Source: Plantactinospora mayteni
GTDB taxonomy: Bacteria > Actinomycetota > Actinomycetes > Mycobacteriales > Micromonosporaceae
NCBI RefSeq assembly: GCF_016862935.1
Contig: NZ_BONX01000023.1
Coordinates: forward strand, 496,001-560,000
Direction of reading: 5' to 3'
DNA length: 64,000 nt
The position numbers and the translations under genes were made by a program. This document shows positions 16,688 through 26,900 of this stretch, piece after piece (position 1 is the first letter of the stretch; each line of letters begins with the position of its first letter). Below the pieces are notes generated by a model that saw nothing but the letters and a program-made list of their open reading frames with translations, ran no database searches and had not been told where the DNA came from.

Positions 16688-17622
16688 CCGCGACCGCGCC
16701 GACACCGGTCGACCCGGAGGGTGCCGCCGGGTCGCCGCCGGCACCGAAGGCGGTCAGGGCGGCGGGCGGCGGGCTGGTCGCCGCCTGCCGCCCCCGCCAG
16801 TGGATCAAGAACCTGCTCGTCCTCACCGCCCCGGCCGCCGACGGTGTCCTGCTGCAACCCGTACCGCTGGCCCAGGCCGGAGCCACCTTCGTGATCTTCT
16901 GCCTGGCCAGCAGCGCCGGCTACCTACTCAACGACGCGCGGGACGTCGCCGCCGACCGGCTACACCCGGACAAGTCGGCCCGACCGATCGCCTCCGGGCG
17001 GGTACCGCTGCGGATCGCCTACCTCACCGCCGCGGTACTGGCCGCGACCGCCCTCGCCGCCGCCTTCGCGCTCGGCCCGATGCCACTGTTCGGGCTGGTG
17101 GTGCTCTATCTCACCCTGACCACGGCGTACACGCTGGCCCTGCGCGACCTGGTGGTCGTCGACCTGGCGGTGGTGGCCGGCTGCCATGTCGTCCGGGCGG
17201 CGGCCGGCGGTGCCGCCACCGGCGTCGCGCTGAGCAACTGGTACCTCATCGTGGTCTCCCTCGGGTCCCTACTGCTCGTGACCGGCCGCCGCGAGGCCGA
17301 ACTGCGGCTGACCGGGCTCGTCGGCACCCGCCCCACCCTGGCCGAGTACAGCGTCGACTACCTGGCCAACGTCCGCTCCGTCGCGTCCAGCGCCATGATC
17401 GTCACGTACTGCCTGTGGGCGCTCGCCCCTGGCACCTTCCCGGGGCTCACGCCGCGCGCGGCCAGCATCGTGCCGTTCCTCCTCGTCGTGCTGCGGCTGA
17501 ACCTGCTGATCGGCCGGGGCGCCGGCGAACAACCCGAACACCTGCTGTTCCAGGACCGGCAGTTGCAGCTCATGCTCGGCGCGCTCGCCGTCGTGCTGGC
17601 CGCGTCGATCTACGGACCGTGA
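16684..17622 (+). CDS. UbiA-family prenyltransferase, decaprenyl-phosphate phosphoribosyltransferase-like
   Basis: 312 residues, eight to nine helices. The start is the GTG that overlaps the upstream stop as GTGA. The first Asp-rich motif, NDARDVAADRLHPDKSARPIASG, is characteristic of the subfamily that makes decaprenylphosphoryl-5-phosphoribose, the first step to decaprenylphosphoryl arabinose in actinobacterial walls; the N-terminal RPRQWIKNLLVLTAP also fits. A broader UbiA function or EboC, the UbiA-like member of the ebo module, are alternatives given the EboE-like gene at 9679-10854, but the remaining ebo genes are absent. It acts in the membrane with the GT87 protein as likely partner. 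Confidence 0.84.
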   Translation: MTATAPTPVDPEGAAGSPPAPKAVRAAGGGLVAACRPRQWIKNLLVLTAPAADGVLLQPVPLAQAGATFVIFCLASSAGYLLNDARDVAADRLHPDKSARPIASGRVPLRIAYLTAAVLAATALAAAFALGPMPLFGLVVLYLTLTTAYTLALRDLVVVDLAVVAGCHVVRAAAGGAATGVALSNWYLIVVSLGSLLLVTGRREAELRLTGLVGTRPTLAEYSVDYLANVRSVASSAMIVTYCLWALAPGTFPGLTPRAASIVPFLLVVLRLNLLIGRGAGEQPEHLLFQDRQLQLMLGALAVVLAASIYGP

Positions 17623-17665
17623 CCGGCCCCGGGGAGCGCCGCAGCGGCGTCCCGGAGCCGGTCAC

Positions 17666-17713
17666 GTGCCGGGGACCGGGGTCGGTTCCGTGCCGGGGAC
17701 CGGGGTCGGTTCC
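17666..17713. repeat. 24-bp tandem repeat, two copies
   Basis: A 24-base unit beginning GTGCCGGGGACCGGGGTCGG is repeated exactly at 17666 and 17690, in the 104-base gap between the converging UbiA and membrane-protein genes. It probably arose by slippage; its G-rich strand might slow transcription, but no hairpin terminator was identified. Confidence 0.8.
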
Positions 17714-17726
17714 GTGGTCCGGACCC

Positions 17727-18707
17727 TCAGTTCCACGGCATGGAGGGGAACCAGATGAGATCGAAGCGGGCGAGCAGGCGGACGTCCCAGTACAGCAGCG
17801 TGAAGCTTCCGGCCACCAGCAGCGCGGCGCCGGTCACCGTCGCGACTCGGCCGGGCCGGGCGGTCAGCCAGCGTCCCAGCCGGCCGCCCATGGCGTACGC
17901 CAGCACCAGCAGCAGGACCGCCACCACCACCATGTTGCCGACCGACTGGAGGACGAACGCGATCGCGCCGTAGAGCGGGTTGTGGCTCTCCGCGGCGTCC
18001 CGGAACATCATCCGGAACAGCGGGAACGGGCGACCGATCAGGAAGGCGCCGATCAACGCCCCCAGCACCAGCGGGTAGGCGCCGGGGAAGCGGGCGGAGA
18101 CCCGGGCCAGCGGGTCCGGCAGCACACCCACCGCGGCCAGCCCGAGGTAGATCAGGACCACCCCGATCAGGCCGAACACCACCATGGACTGGATCAGCCG
18201 TGGCGGCAGACCGGCGCCCGTCGAGGTCGGCGCGGTCGAGAACTGCGGCATCCGGGTGCCGACCAGGGCCGCGATCGCACCGTACGTGGCGGAGACGGCC
18301 ACCATGCCGGCCGTGATCCAGCCCAGCGGGCGCAGGGTGGCGGCGAGCCGCTGCCGGACCGACCGGCCCTCCCCGAGCACCGGCGCCATCGCACCGAAAA
18401 CGGCGATGTTGCAGGCCGTGAAGGTGCCGGCCAGCCCGCTGACGAAGGCGAAGAGGATACCGGCCGTGACGCCGGTGATCGGGGTGTCCCGGGCGTCGTG
18501 CCCGAGCAGCCCGTCGGCGACCGTGTCGCCGATGACGCTGTCGACGAAGTGCGCCGACCAGACCACCGTCAACGCGAAGCCGGCCAGCACGCTGAGCACG
18601 ATGACCAGGACGCGGCGCCGGGGAGACAGGTCGCCGCCGGGTGTCGCCGGGGCGGGGCTCGGCCGTACCGGGGTCGGCCGGGGCACCACGAGCTGTGGTT
18701 CGGACAT
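17727..18707 (-). CDS. seven-helix membrane protein, unknown function
   Basis: 326 residues with about seven membrane helices after a cytoplasmic Pro-rich N-terminus (SEPQLVVPRPTPVRPSPAPATP). The second helix contains GLAGTFTACNIAVFGAMAP, which loosely recalls the conserved Cys/Pro helix of DsbD/CcdA-like proteins, but a pair of redox cysteines is missing, so I do not assign that family. The ATG at 18707 is preceded by GGAAGG. It is 134 bases downstream of the methyltransferase gene on the same strand, probably the last gene of the pksE-proximal group. Transport of product or precursor is one possibility. Confidence 0.75.
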   Translation of the reverse strand: MSEPQLVVPRPTPVRPSPAPATPGGDLSPRRRVLVIVLSVLAGFALTVVWSAHFVDSVIGDTVADGLLGHDARDTPITGVTAGILFAFVSGLAGTFTACNIAVFGAMAPVLGEGRSVRQRLAATLRPLGWITAGMVAVSATYGAIAALVGTRMPQFSTAPTSTGAGLPPRLIQSMVVFGLIGVVLIYLGLAAVGVLPDPLARVSARFPGAYPLVLGALIGAFLIGRPFPLFRMMFRDAAESHNPLYGAIAFVLQSVGNMVVVAVLLLVLAYAMGGRLGRWLTARPGRVATVTGAALLVAGSFTLLYWDVRLLARFDLIWFPSMPWN

Positions 18708-18841
18708 CTCCACTCCTTCCAGGCAATGACGTACCCGCTGACGCGGGCATGGGCATGGGCGAGGGCCGGGGCGGGGCGGGCCCGGCCCGGTGGCCGTACG
18801 GGTGCGGGTCGACTGTGGACGGGGTGGGGGTGGGGCAGGGG

Positions 18842-19606
18842 TCAGCCGGCGGCCCTGGCGCGGAGCACGGTCCGGGGACTGTCCAGCTCGTACGGCGTAC
18901 CGGCGAGATCGCCCCAGGCGTCGACCTCGGTGAACCCGACCGACCGGAGTGCGGCCACCAGCTCGGCGACGGTGTAGAGCCGCAGCGAGTACTCCGCCCG
19001 GTGCGTACGACCGTCGTGCCGCCACCGCAGGACCTCGTGCCACCGCCCCGTGTACGGGTCGTACGACCGGTCACACTCGACGGTCGTACCCGCACGGTCG
19101 AAGGAGATCCGCCGATCGGCACGTACCATCCGATCCCGGTTCTCCGTGTCGAGCAGCAGCGTCCCGCCCGGCCGCAACGCGCGCCGGACAGCGGCGAGCG
19201 TCGGCTGGTGATCGGACTCCGGCGCGTACCCGAACGCGGTGCCCATGTTGAGCACCACGTCGAACCGGTCGGCGTGGGCCAGGTCCCGCATGTCGGCGTG
19301 CACGAACTCGATCCGCACCCCGGCCGCGTCGGCCGCGGCCCGGGCATGGGCCAACAGCGCCGCGGACCCGTCCAGGCCGACGACCTCGCAACCCCTCGCC
19401 GCCAGCGGAACGCTCAGCCGGCCCTGGCCGCAGCCGAGGTCCAGCACCCGGGTTCCCGGGGACAGCTCGACGGCGGTGTCCAGCGCGGCCAGTTCCGCGC
19501 GGGTGCGCTGCTCGGTCAGGATGCCGCCGACCAGCCGGGGATACTCCGGATCGGCGAAGAAGGCACGCCACTGCCGGGCCGCGTCGGCGCGCTCGGTGAC
19601 CGTCAT
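18842..19606 (-). CDS. class I SAM-dependent methyltransferase
   Basis: 254 residues. Motif I is VLDLGCGQGRLSVPLA (about residues 54-69), followed by the acidic motif II (VVGLDGSAALLAHA) and FDVVLNMGTAFGY. A substrate-cap-like region with many aromatic and charged residues follows (RWHEVLRWRHDGRTHRAEY). The ATG overlaps the stop of the reductase-AraC fusion as ATGA, so the two are translated together. Small-molecule O-, N- or C-methylation is expected; the substrate is unknown, though O-methylated sugars and arenes are common on enediynes. Confidence 0.87.
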   Translation of the reverse strand: MTVTERADAARQWRAFFADPEYPRLVGGILTEQRTRAELAALDTAVELSPGTRVLDLGCGQGRLSVPLAARGCEVVGLDGSAALLAHARAAADAAGVRIEFVHADMRDLAHADRFDVVLNMGTAFGYAPESDHQPTLAAVRRALRPGGTLLLDTENRDRMVRADRRISFDRAGTTVECDRSYDPYTGRWHEVLRWRHDGRTHRAEYSLRLYTVAELVAALRSVGFTEVDAWGDLAGTPYELDSPRTVLRARAAG

Positions 19607-20703
19607 GCCGGCTTGCGGAGTCGGGTGACCGACTGCTGCCGGTTCCGCCCACCGGGCAGCCCCGCCCCGGGCGGCGCGTTTCCGGTCCGACCGGTCCGCT
19701 GGCGCGGCATCTGCGCGGGCCGGTTGACCGCCTCGGCCTGGTGGCGGCGACGGAACTCCGACGGCGCGACCGCGAACCAGCCCTTGAAGGTACGTTCGAA
19801 GTGACTCAGGTCGCGGTAGCCGACGGAGTGGCAGATCACCGTCACCGGCTCGTCGGTCTCGGCCAGCAGCGTACGGGCCTGACTCAGCCGCAGCATGGTC
19901 AGATAGTCGATGAAGCGGCGGCCGGTCTGGGCCTTGAAGCTGCGGGAGAAGTGGTAACGGCTGATGTGTGCCTCCCTCGCCACCACGTCCAGCGAGAGTT
20001 CGCTGTCGTCGTAGTTCTCCCGCATGTAGGCGACCGCCCGGGTGATCGCGTCGGAGAGTTGGCCGTTCCACGGCCGGGGCGCGGCCACACTGCCGTCCGC
20101 CCACTGCGCGTCGGCCGGCTCGGCGGTGCCGGAGGCCGATCCCACGTCCTGCGGCCGGTCCTGGAGCCGGCCGATGAACCAGATCAGCTCGTCGAGCAGG
20201 TCGACGAGCCGGGCCCGCAGTCGGGCTCCGGTGAGCTGGTACCCGTCGACCAGCGAGGCGAAGTCCACGTCGGTCGCGATCAGGTGGGTGGGAATGACGA
20301 CTCCGCGCAGCGCCCCCACCACGGTCCGCAGGTGTTCGAGTGCCTGCGAGTTGTAGGTGCCGCAGGTGGCCATCAGCGCGACCGGCTTGCCGGCGAGATG
20401 ACCGGCGTTGAGATGGTCCAGCGAGGCTTTCAGCACGCCGGAGTAGGAGTTGTGGTAAAGCGGCGTCACCAGTACCAGCGCGGCGGCCCCGTTGGCCAGC
20501 TCGCGCAGTTCGCCGGGGCCCGCCTCCACCGGGCGTCCGCAGCCCGGCGCCCCGCTGTCCGAGCCGGCGAACCACCGGACCGGCTGTACGCCCATCGTGG
20601 ACATCACGTCGGCGGTCGCTTCGAGCAGGGCCCTCGATCGGGACGGTTCCGCCTGGCTGCCGCCGATCAGCAGCACGGTCGGCCGGTCACCATTTCGTTC
20701 CAT
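19603..20703 (-). CDS. fusion of NADPH-dependent FMN reductase fold and AraC-type DNA-binding domain
   Basis: 366 residues. Residues 8-180 form a flavodoxin-like NADPH-dependent FMN reductase domain (VLLIGGSQAEPSRSRALLE; VTPLYHNSYSGVLKASLDHL; MATCGTYNSQALEHLR). A linker leads to a complete AraC/XylS domain with two helix-turn-helix units at about 214-320 (LDVVAREAHISRYHFSRSFK; VTVICHSVGYRDLSHFERTFK). The tail is basic and rich in Gly/Arg/Pro. A flavin-binding sensor joined to a DNA-binding domain suggests a redox- or ligand-responsive regulator; whether the reductase part is active is unknown. Upstream is a 295-base gap with a 23-bp tandem repeat holding a palindrome. It could control pksE or its own methyltransferase operon. 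Confidence 0.88.
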   Translation of the reverse strand: MERNGDRPTVLLIGGSQAEPSRSRALLEATADVMSTMGVQPVRWFAGSDSGAPGCGRPVEAGPGELRELANGAAALVLVTPLYHNSYSGVLKASLDHLNAGHLAGKPVALMATCGTYNSQALEHLRTVVGALRGVVIPTHLIATDVDFASLVDGYQLTGARLRARLVDLLDELIWFIGRLQDRPQDVGSASGTAEPADAQWADGSVAAPRPWNGQLSDAITRAVAYMRENYDDSELSLDVVAREAHISRYHFSRSFKAQTGRRFIDYLTMLRLSQARTLLAETDEPVTVICHSVGYRDLSHFERTFKGWFAVAPSEFRRRHQAEAVNRPAQMPRQRTGRTGNAPPGAGLPGGRNRQQSVTRLRKPA

Positions 20704-20882
20704 CACACCTGTCTCCCCTGGATATCGCCGGCTGGATTCTGTGGTACGAGGACGATCGACAACGGCGGTGGCCGGTCGTCGTACTCCTCTCGGCTCCTGG
20801 TCGGGCTGGTCGTGGTCGGTCGGGCCGGCCGTGGCGCACGTCGCCCGGCTACGGCTCCGCGTCGTCCTCGGCTCCTCGTCCT

Positions 20883-20945
20883 GGCCGGGACAGTCGACTC
20901 GTCGTGGCCGGGACAGTCGACTCGTCGTGGCCGGGACAGTCGACG
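20883..20945. repeat. 23-bp tandem repeat carrying an AGTCGACT palindrome; rest of the gap is featureless
   Basis: The unit GGCCGGGACAGTCGACTCGT (first 20 of 23 bases) starts at 20883, 20906 and 20929; the third copy is cut short after GTCGAC. The palindrome AGTCGACT is complete in the first two copies and reads AGTCGACG in the third. It lies between the start of the FMN-reductase/AraC gene (20703) and the stop of pksE (20999). In the remainder of this 295-base gap I see no gene, terminator hairpin or other element. Confidence 0.8.
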
Positions 20946-20998
20946 GAAATGTGGTCGGCGGAGAGTCATCGGTCAGCGGGCTGTCGGGTGCCGACCCG

Positions 20999-23900
20999 TC
21001 ACGGTCGGATGTCGGGCCGACTCTCCTCGACGCCCACCTGCCCGCCGTCGGGCAACGCGGCGTCGGGCAATAGGGCACCGGGTAACGCGGCGTCGGGCAA
21101 CACAGCGTCGGGTAACGCGGCGTCGGGCACCACGGCGTCGGGCAACACAGCGTCGGGTAACGCGGCGTCGGTCGACACAGCCAGCCCGAGCGGTGCGGCG
21201 ACGCCGTCCAGCCGCGTCACGACGGTGGCCACCCGCCACCGGCCGGCCCGCAGCACGACCCAGCCGTCCGCCTCGGCGTGTTCGCGCACGAGCGGCACCG
21301 GGCCACCACCCGCACCAGCCTTGGTCAGGCACTCGGCCGCGGTCCAGACCCGGGTGGCCGCCTCGTCGAAGCCGCCGGGGCCCTGCCGGGCCAGTTCGTC
21401 GGCGAGGCCGAGGCGTTCGTCGCCGAGCATCCCGCGCCAGGTGTCCCGGTCGCGGGACTCCACCGGCTCGATGTCGGCGGCGACCGGTCCCGCAGCGTGC
21501 ACGGCCAGGGTGAACCCGGATCCGTGCGCGGTGGAGACCTCGCCGTCGCCGTCGACCTCGGGTCGGCCGTCGGGCCGGTACCGGAGCACCGCCGCCGGGC
21601 CGAGCAGCGAGGCCAGCGCGGCGGCGCTGCGGCCCCGCCGGGCCTGCCCCGCGTCGTCGCGGTGCAGGGCCAGACCCGACACGGGCAGCCCGAGTTCGCC
21701 GAGACGACGTTCCAGGTACGGCACCGCCAGGGCCGGCGGCCACCGGTCCGGTACCGGCAGCGGCTCCACCGCCCGGAGTTCCAGGTCCCGCCAGACCTCG
21801 TACGGCCGACCCCGCTCGTCGAGTACCGCCAGGTCGAAGCGAAGGGTCGTACGGTCCGAGTACCGCTCCACCGCCACCACGCGGGCCGGCCCGGTACGTG
21901 GCCGGGCGACCAGGTCGATCCGGCCGATCGATCGCGGCAGTACCCGACGGTGCGGCACGCTCGCCTGGGCCGCGTGCAGGAAGGCGTCCCGGGCGCCGAA
22001 GTCGCCGAGCAGCAGCGTCGACGAGAGGTACGCCCCGAACCAGTCCGCGTCGTCGTCCACCGCGATCTCGGCGACCGCGCGCCGGGCCCGCAGCTCCGGA
22101 TAGTGGCGTACCCGACGGAACCGGGGGCCGTGGAAGAGCAGCCCGCCGTACAGGCCGTCGGGTAGCTCTCCCTCGGCCGTGGGTGTGTTCGGCAGCAGGG
22201 TGGCGGCCTCCGGGAAGACGTCCCCCGTCGGCTCGTCGAATCGGCAGACCGCCCGGAAGTGGTCGACGCCGTACGAGGTCTCGTCGCTACGGACGGCGAG
22301 CCGCACCACGTCGCCCTCCCGGAGCGCGGCGAGGCGGATCACCCGGCCGCCGTCCACCGGGACGGTGATCGGCCGAGGCAGCTCGACGTCGCTGATCGCG
22401 GTGACCGGCCGCCCGAAGAGCGCGCCGGCCGCCTGGGCCATCGCCTCCAGTCCGAGTACCGCGGGCACCAGCGGCACCCCGGCGAGACTGTGGTCGGCCA
22501 GGTATCTGTCGGTGGCCAGCGACAGGGTCGTCTCGGCGACCAGTTCCACCCCCGGATACCAGATCAGCGGCTTGTCGAGGAAACGCAGCAGCGGCAGGTC
22601 GCCGCCGTCCAGCGGAAGGGTCGGCAACTGGCCGTACCGGCCGGTGACGACGACCGAGACCGGCAGTTCGGGGTCGTCGACGATGTCCCGGCACAGCGCC
22701 ACGCCCTCGTCGAGGCCGATCGGGCTGACGCCCCGGCGCAGCATCGACTGGAGCAGCCCGAGCCGCTCGCCCATCCCGGCGCCGGACCAGACTGACCACT
22801 CGACCACCCGGCACCGGCAGTGCGGCAGCCGCCGGGCGGCCTCCTCGACGTCGAGCCGGAGCCAGTCGTTGGCCAGCGCGTAGTGCGCCTCCCCCGGCAT
22901 TCCGCCGGCGCCGATGATCGAGCCGAACGCGAGCAGCAGGCGCAGCCGCCCCGGGTCCAGTTCCGCCAGCAGGTGCGCCAGCCCGGCGGACTTGGGCCGT
23001 ACCGTCCGGTCGACCGTCTCCGGGGTGACGTCGGCGAGCCGGGCCGGCTCGTTCACCCCAGCGGAGTGCAGTACGGCGGTCGGCTCGCCCAGCTTGTCAC
23101 GTACCCGGGCCACCGCCGCCCGTACCGCCTCGGCGACCCCGGCGTCGGCCTGGACGTACTCGACGGTGTGGCCGGCCGCCCGGAACCGCGCCACGGTCGC
23201 CGCCACCTGTGGATCGTCCGCCGCCGACCGGCCGAGCAGCGCCACCCGCGCGCCCGAGGAGCCGGCAAGGGCGAGCGCGCACTCGGCGCCGATCCCCTTG
23301 CCGCCACCGGTCACCAGCAGCACGTCGTCGCGGCCGAGGTACGGGTCGGCGGGCCGGGGCCGAACGGCCCGCAGCCGGGGCACCTCGCGCCTGGTCAGGG
23401 CGGGCAGCCGCAGTTCGGCGAAGCCGGCACCGGTCTCCGCCTCCAGCCGTGCGGCGTGCAGCAGCTCCGGCAGATCGGCCGGCTCGCCGTCGGGTAGTTC
23501 GACGAGCCGGACCGGCAGGCCGGGCAGCTCCAGGGAGAGCGTCTTCACGAATCCGGCCGCACCGGCCCGGTGCACGACGGCGATCCGGTCGCACCGCCCG
23601 GCGTCGAGCGCCTCGTGCGCCACCGCCACCAGCAGTCGGGCGGTCGCCGCGTTCCGGCCGGGTCCGACGAGCACGGCCAAGCCGCGCGCCGTCGCCGCCG
23701 GATCACCCTCGGCCCCGACGGTCCCCTCGGCCCCGGCGGTCCGCTCGGCCCCGTCCGCTCCGAACGCCGTCCGCATCGCCGTGGCCCACCGGTCGTCCTC
23801 GTCGGCCATCACCCGCCATCGGGTGGGTACCCGGTCGGTGCCGGGGCGGGCGGCCGGCTTCCAGACCGGCTCGAAGACGCGGATCCAGGGCGCCACGCCC

Positions 23901-26900
23901 GCCACGATCGCCCCGTCGGCGCCGTCGTCCGGTTCGGAGTCGGCCAGTACGGCGGCAAGCTGGCTGAGGGTGGCATCGGCGAACTGGGTCGGATCCAGCA
24001 GTGGTCGTACGCCCAGCAGGCCGGCGGCGTCGGTGGCGATCTGCGCCACCGTGATCGAGTTCAGGTGCAGGTCGGTGAGGAGCCGGCTCGGGGCGGTGAC
24101 CGCCTCCATTGGCAGCTCCGCCCGGGCCGCGACCAGCTTGCGCAGCACCCCGAGCGGATCCGTCCGGCCCGACGCGGCGACCTCGGCGTCGACTCCGGCG
24201 GTCGCCGGCTCGGCCGGTACGTCGGTACCGGGCCGGCTGCGCGGCAGCCCCGGTCCGGCACCGGCGTCCTGGTCCGGGGCCTGTTCACAGGGGTTGCCGA
24301 GAAAACGGCGCGGCCGTAACGCCGGCTTGCGGCCGGGCGTCCGGCCGGCGGCGAGGGCGGACAGCTGGACCGGCGCACCGGCCACGAAGGCGGCGGCCAC
24401 CACCCGGAGCAGCGGGGCCAGCTGCGGCCCGGCCGCGTCGGTGGCCAGGGCCGACCGGCCGGAGGCGGCGGCCAGCGTGCCGAGCAACCGTCCCGGCCCG
24501 ACCTCCACCAGCAGGTCGAGCGGGCCCGCGGCCCGCAGCGCGTCGGTGAACCGGACCGGTTCGGTGAGCTGCCGGACCAGCAGCTCGGTGAGGTCGGTGC
24601 CGGGCTCCAGGACCGCGCCGGTCACCGTGGAGACGACGGTACGGCGCGGCCGGGACAGGTCGAGTTCCTTCAACCGCTGGCACAGCGCCTGCCCGGCGGG
24701 TTCCATCATCGGCGAGTGGAACGCGTGCGACACCCTGACCGGGGTGGCTCCGATCCCCCGCTGTCGGGCCCGGGCGACCGCCTGCTCGACCGCGACCGCC
24801 GGACCGGAGACGACGGTACGCTCCGGCGCGTTGTACGCCGCGATGGTGGCCGCCACCCCGGCGACCAGCTCCCGGGCGGTGGCCGGATCGGTGGCCAGGT
24901 CGACCATGATTCCCGGCTCGCCCGGACAGTCCGCCATGGCCTGTCCACGGGCCCGGGCGAGCTGCACGACGTCGTGCACGCCGAGCACCCCCGCCCAGTG
25001 CAGCGCGGTCAGCTCGCCGAGGCTGTGCCCGACGGCGATGTCGGCCTCGATACCCAGCGCGGCCAGCACGGCGGCGCCGGCCACACTGGACGCGACGATG
25101 GCGGGCTGGGCGATCGCGGTGTGCCGCAGGTCCGGCCCGCCCTCCAGCCCGGCGACGATCTCGGCGACGGCCGGGAACCGCCGGGCCAGCGCCCCGCCGT
25201 CGAGGTAGGTGGGCGAGCCCTGCCCGGAGAAGAGGAACCCGATGCGGGGCCGCCCGGCGCCCTCGCCCAGCAGCACGTCGGTCCCGTCGGCGGTGGCGTC
25301 GCCGCGCAGCGCCGCGGCGAGTGCTTCCAGCCGCCCGGCCAGTTGCGCCGGGGTGGCGGCCAGTACCGCCGCCCGGACGGGCTGATCCGGTTCGACCGAG
25401 CCGGCCAGCTCGACGCCCAGATCGCCGAGCTGGCCGAAACTCAGCTCCGCCGCCACGTCGCGCAGCGCCTCGACCTGCCGGAGCAGCTCCGCCCGGTCGG
25501 CGCCGGCGAACGGGAACAGCTCCAGATCCTGCGCGGTCGCCGACAGCGAGCGCTCCCGGGCGGTGACGTCCCGGCGCCGGACGGCCCGGGTCCCCTCCAG
25601 GGTGAGATGGGTGTTGATGCCACCGAAGCCCATCGCGCTCACCGACGCGCGTAGCGGCTGCTCCACCGGCCACGGCCGGGCCTCGGGGAGTACCCGCAGC
25701 ACCGCGTCGGGGCGGGTGAGTTCGGGGTGCGGTCGCTCGCAGCCGGTCGCCGGCGGCAGCACCTGCCGGTCCACCGCCAGCAGCGCCTTGATCAGCGCGG
25801 CGACCCCAGCCGCCGCCTTGGTGTGCCCGATGTTGGCTTTGATCGACCCGATCACGGCCGGGGTGGGCCGCCCCCCGCCGGCCCGGCAGGCGTCCCCGAT
25901 CGTGGCCAGTTCGGTGGCGTCACCGACGGCGGTGCCCGTACCGTGGCCCTCGAACAGGGGTACCGAGGTGACCGGATAGCCCGCCCGCGCGTAGGCCCGC
26001 GCCAGCGCCAGCGACTGCCCACGCTGCTCGGGCCGGGTGATGCCGCCCCGGCCGTCCGACGAGATCCCCCACCCTCGTATCACACCGTAGATCCGGGCGC
26101 CCCGCTCCAGCGCGTCCTCGTACCGGGCCAGCGCCACCATGCCACAGCCCTCGCCCGGCCAGAAGCCGGCCGACCGCTCGTCGTACACCCGCATCAGGTC
26201 GGTGGCCAGCGCCCTGGTCTTGGCGAAGCCCACCAGCTCGAAGGGGTCGAGGCTCAGGTCGACGCCACCGGCGAGCGCGAAGTCGACATCGCCCCGGCCC
26301 AGCGCCTCGCAGGCGGTGGTGACGGCCAGCAGCGAGGAGGCACAGGCACCGTCGACGGTGTAGCCGCCCCCGCCGAAATCGAAGGTGTTGCAGATCCGCC
26401 CGGCGATGGTGTTGGACAGGCTGCCGCTCAGCGACTCCTCGCCGAACTCGGGGAACGGCGCCTTGAAGTCCCGCTCCAGCTCGTCGAGGAAGGTCCGGCG
26501 TGCCTCGTCGTCCCACCCGTGCCGGCCGAGGGCGTGGCTGACCTGCCGACGGACGTACGGCCAGCGCAGCCGGAGTACCGACGCGCGGGAGAACTCACCG
26601 GTCAGGGTGTTGCCCACCACCACCGCCGTACGGCTCCGCTCGAAGGCGAGGCGTTCGCCGTACCCGGCGTCGGCCAGCGCCGCGTCGGCGACGTCCAGCG
26701 CCAGCCAGTGCGTCAGGTCGGCCGACCGGTACGTGCCGCCCGAGATCCGGAATCGCACCCGGTCGAACTCGTAGTCCTCCAGCACGGCGGCGTACTCGGC
26801 GTAGATGGCGTCGGGCGTGCCCGGGTCGGCGGAGTGGTAGTCGGCCAGGGAGAGCCGCTCGCGGGGGATCCGGCGGAAGGAGCGGCGCTGGGTCAGTACG

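Noticed and set aside
16684-17622. Assignment of the UbiA gene as EboC
   Set aside because: The Asp-rich motif and N-terminal block look like the phosphoribosyltransferase subfamily, and the other ebo genes are missing. Kept only as an alternative.
17727-18707. DsbD/CcdA-like redox transporter
   Set aside because: One helix is loosely similar, but a redox cysteine pair is lacking.
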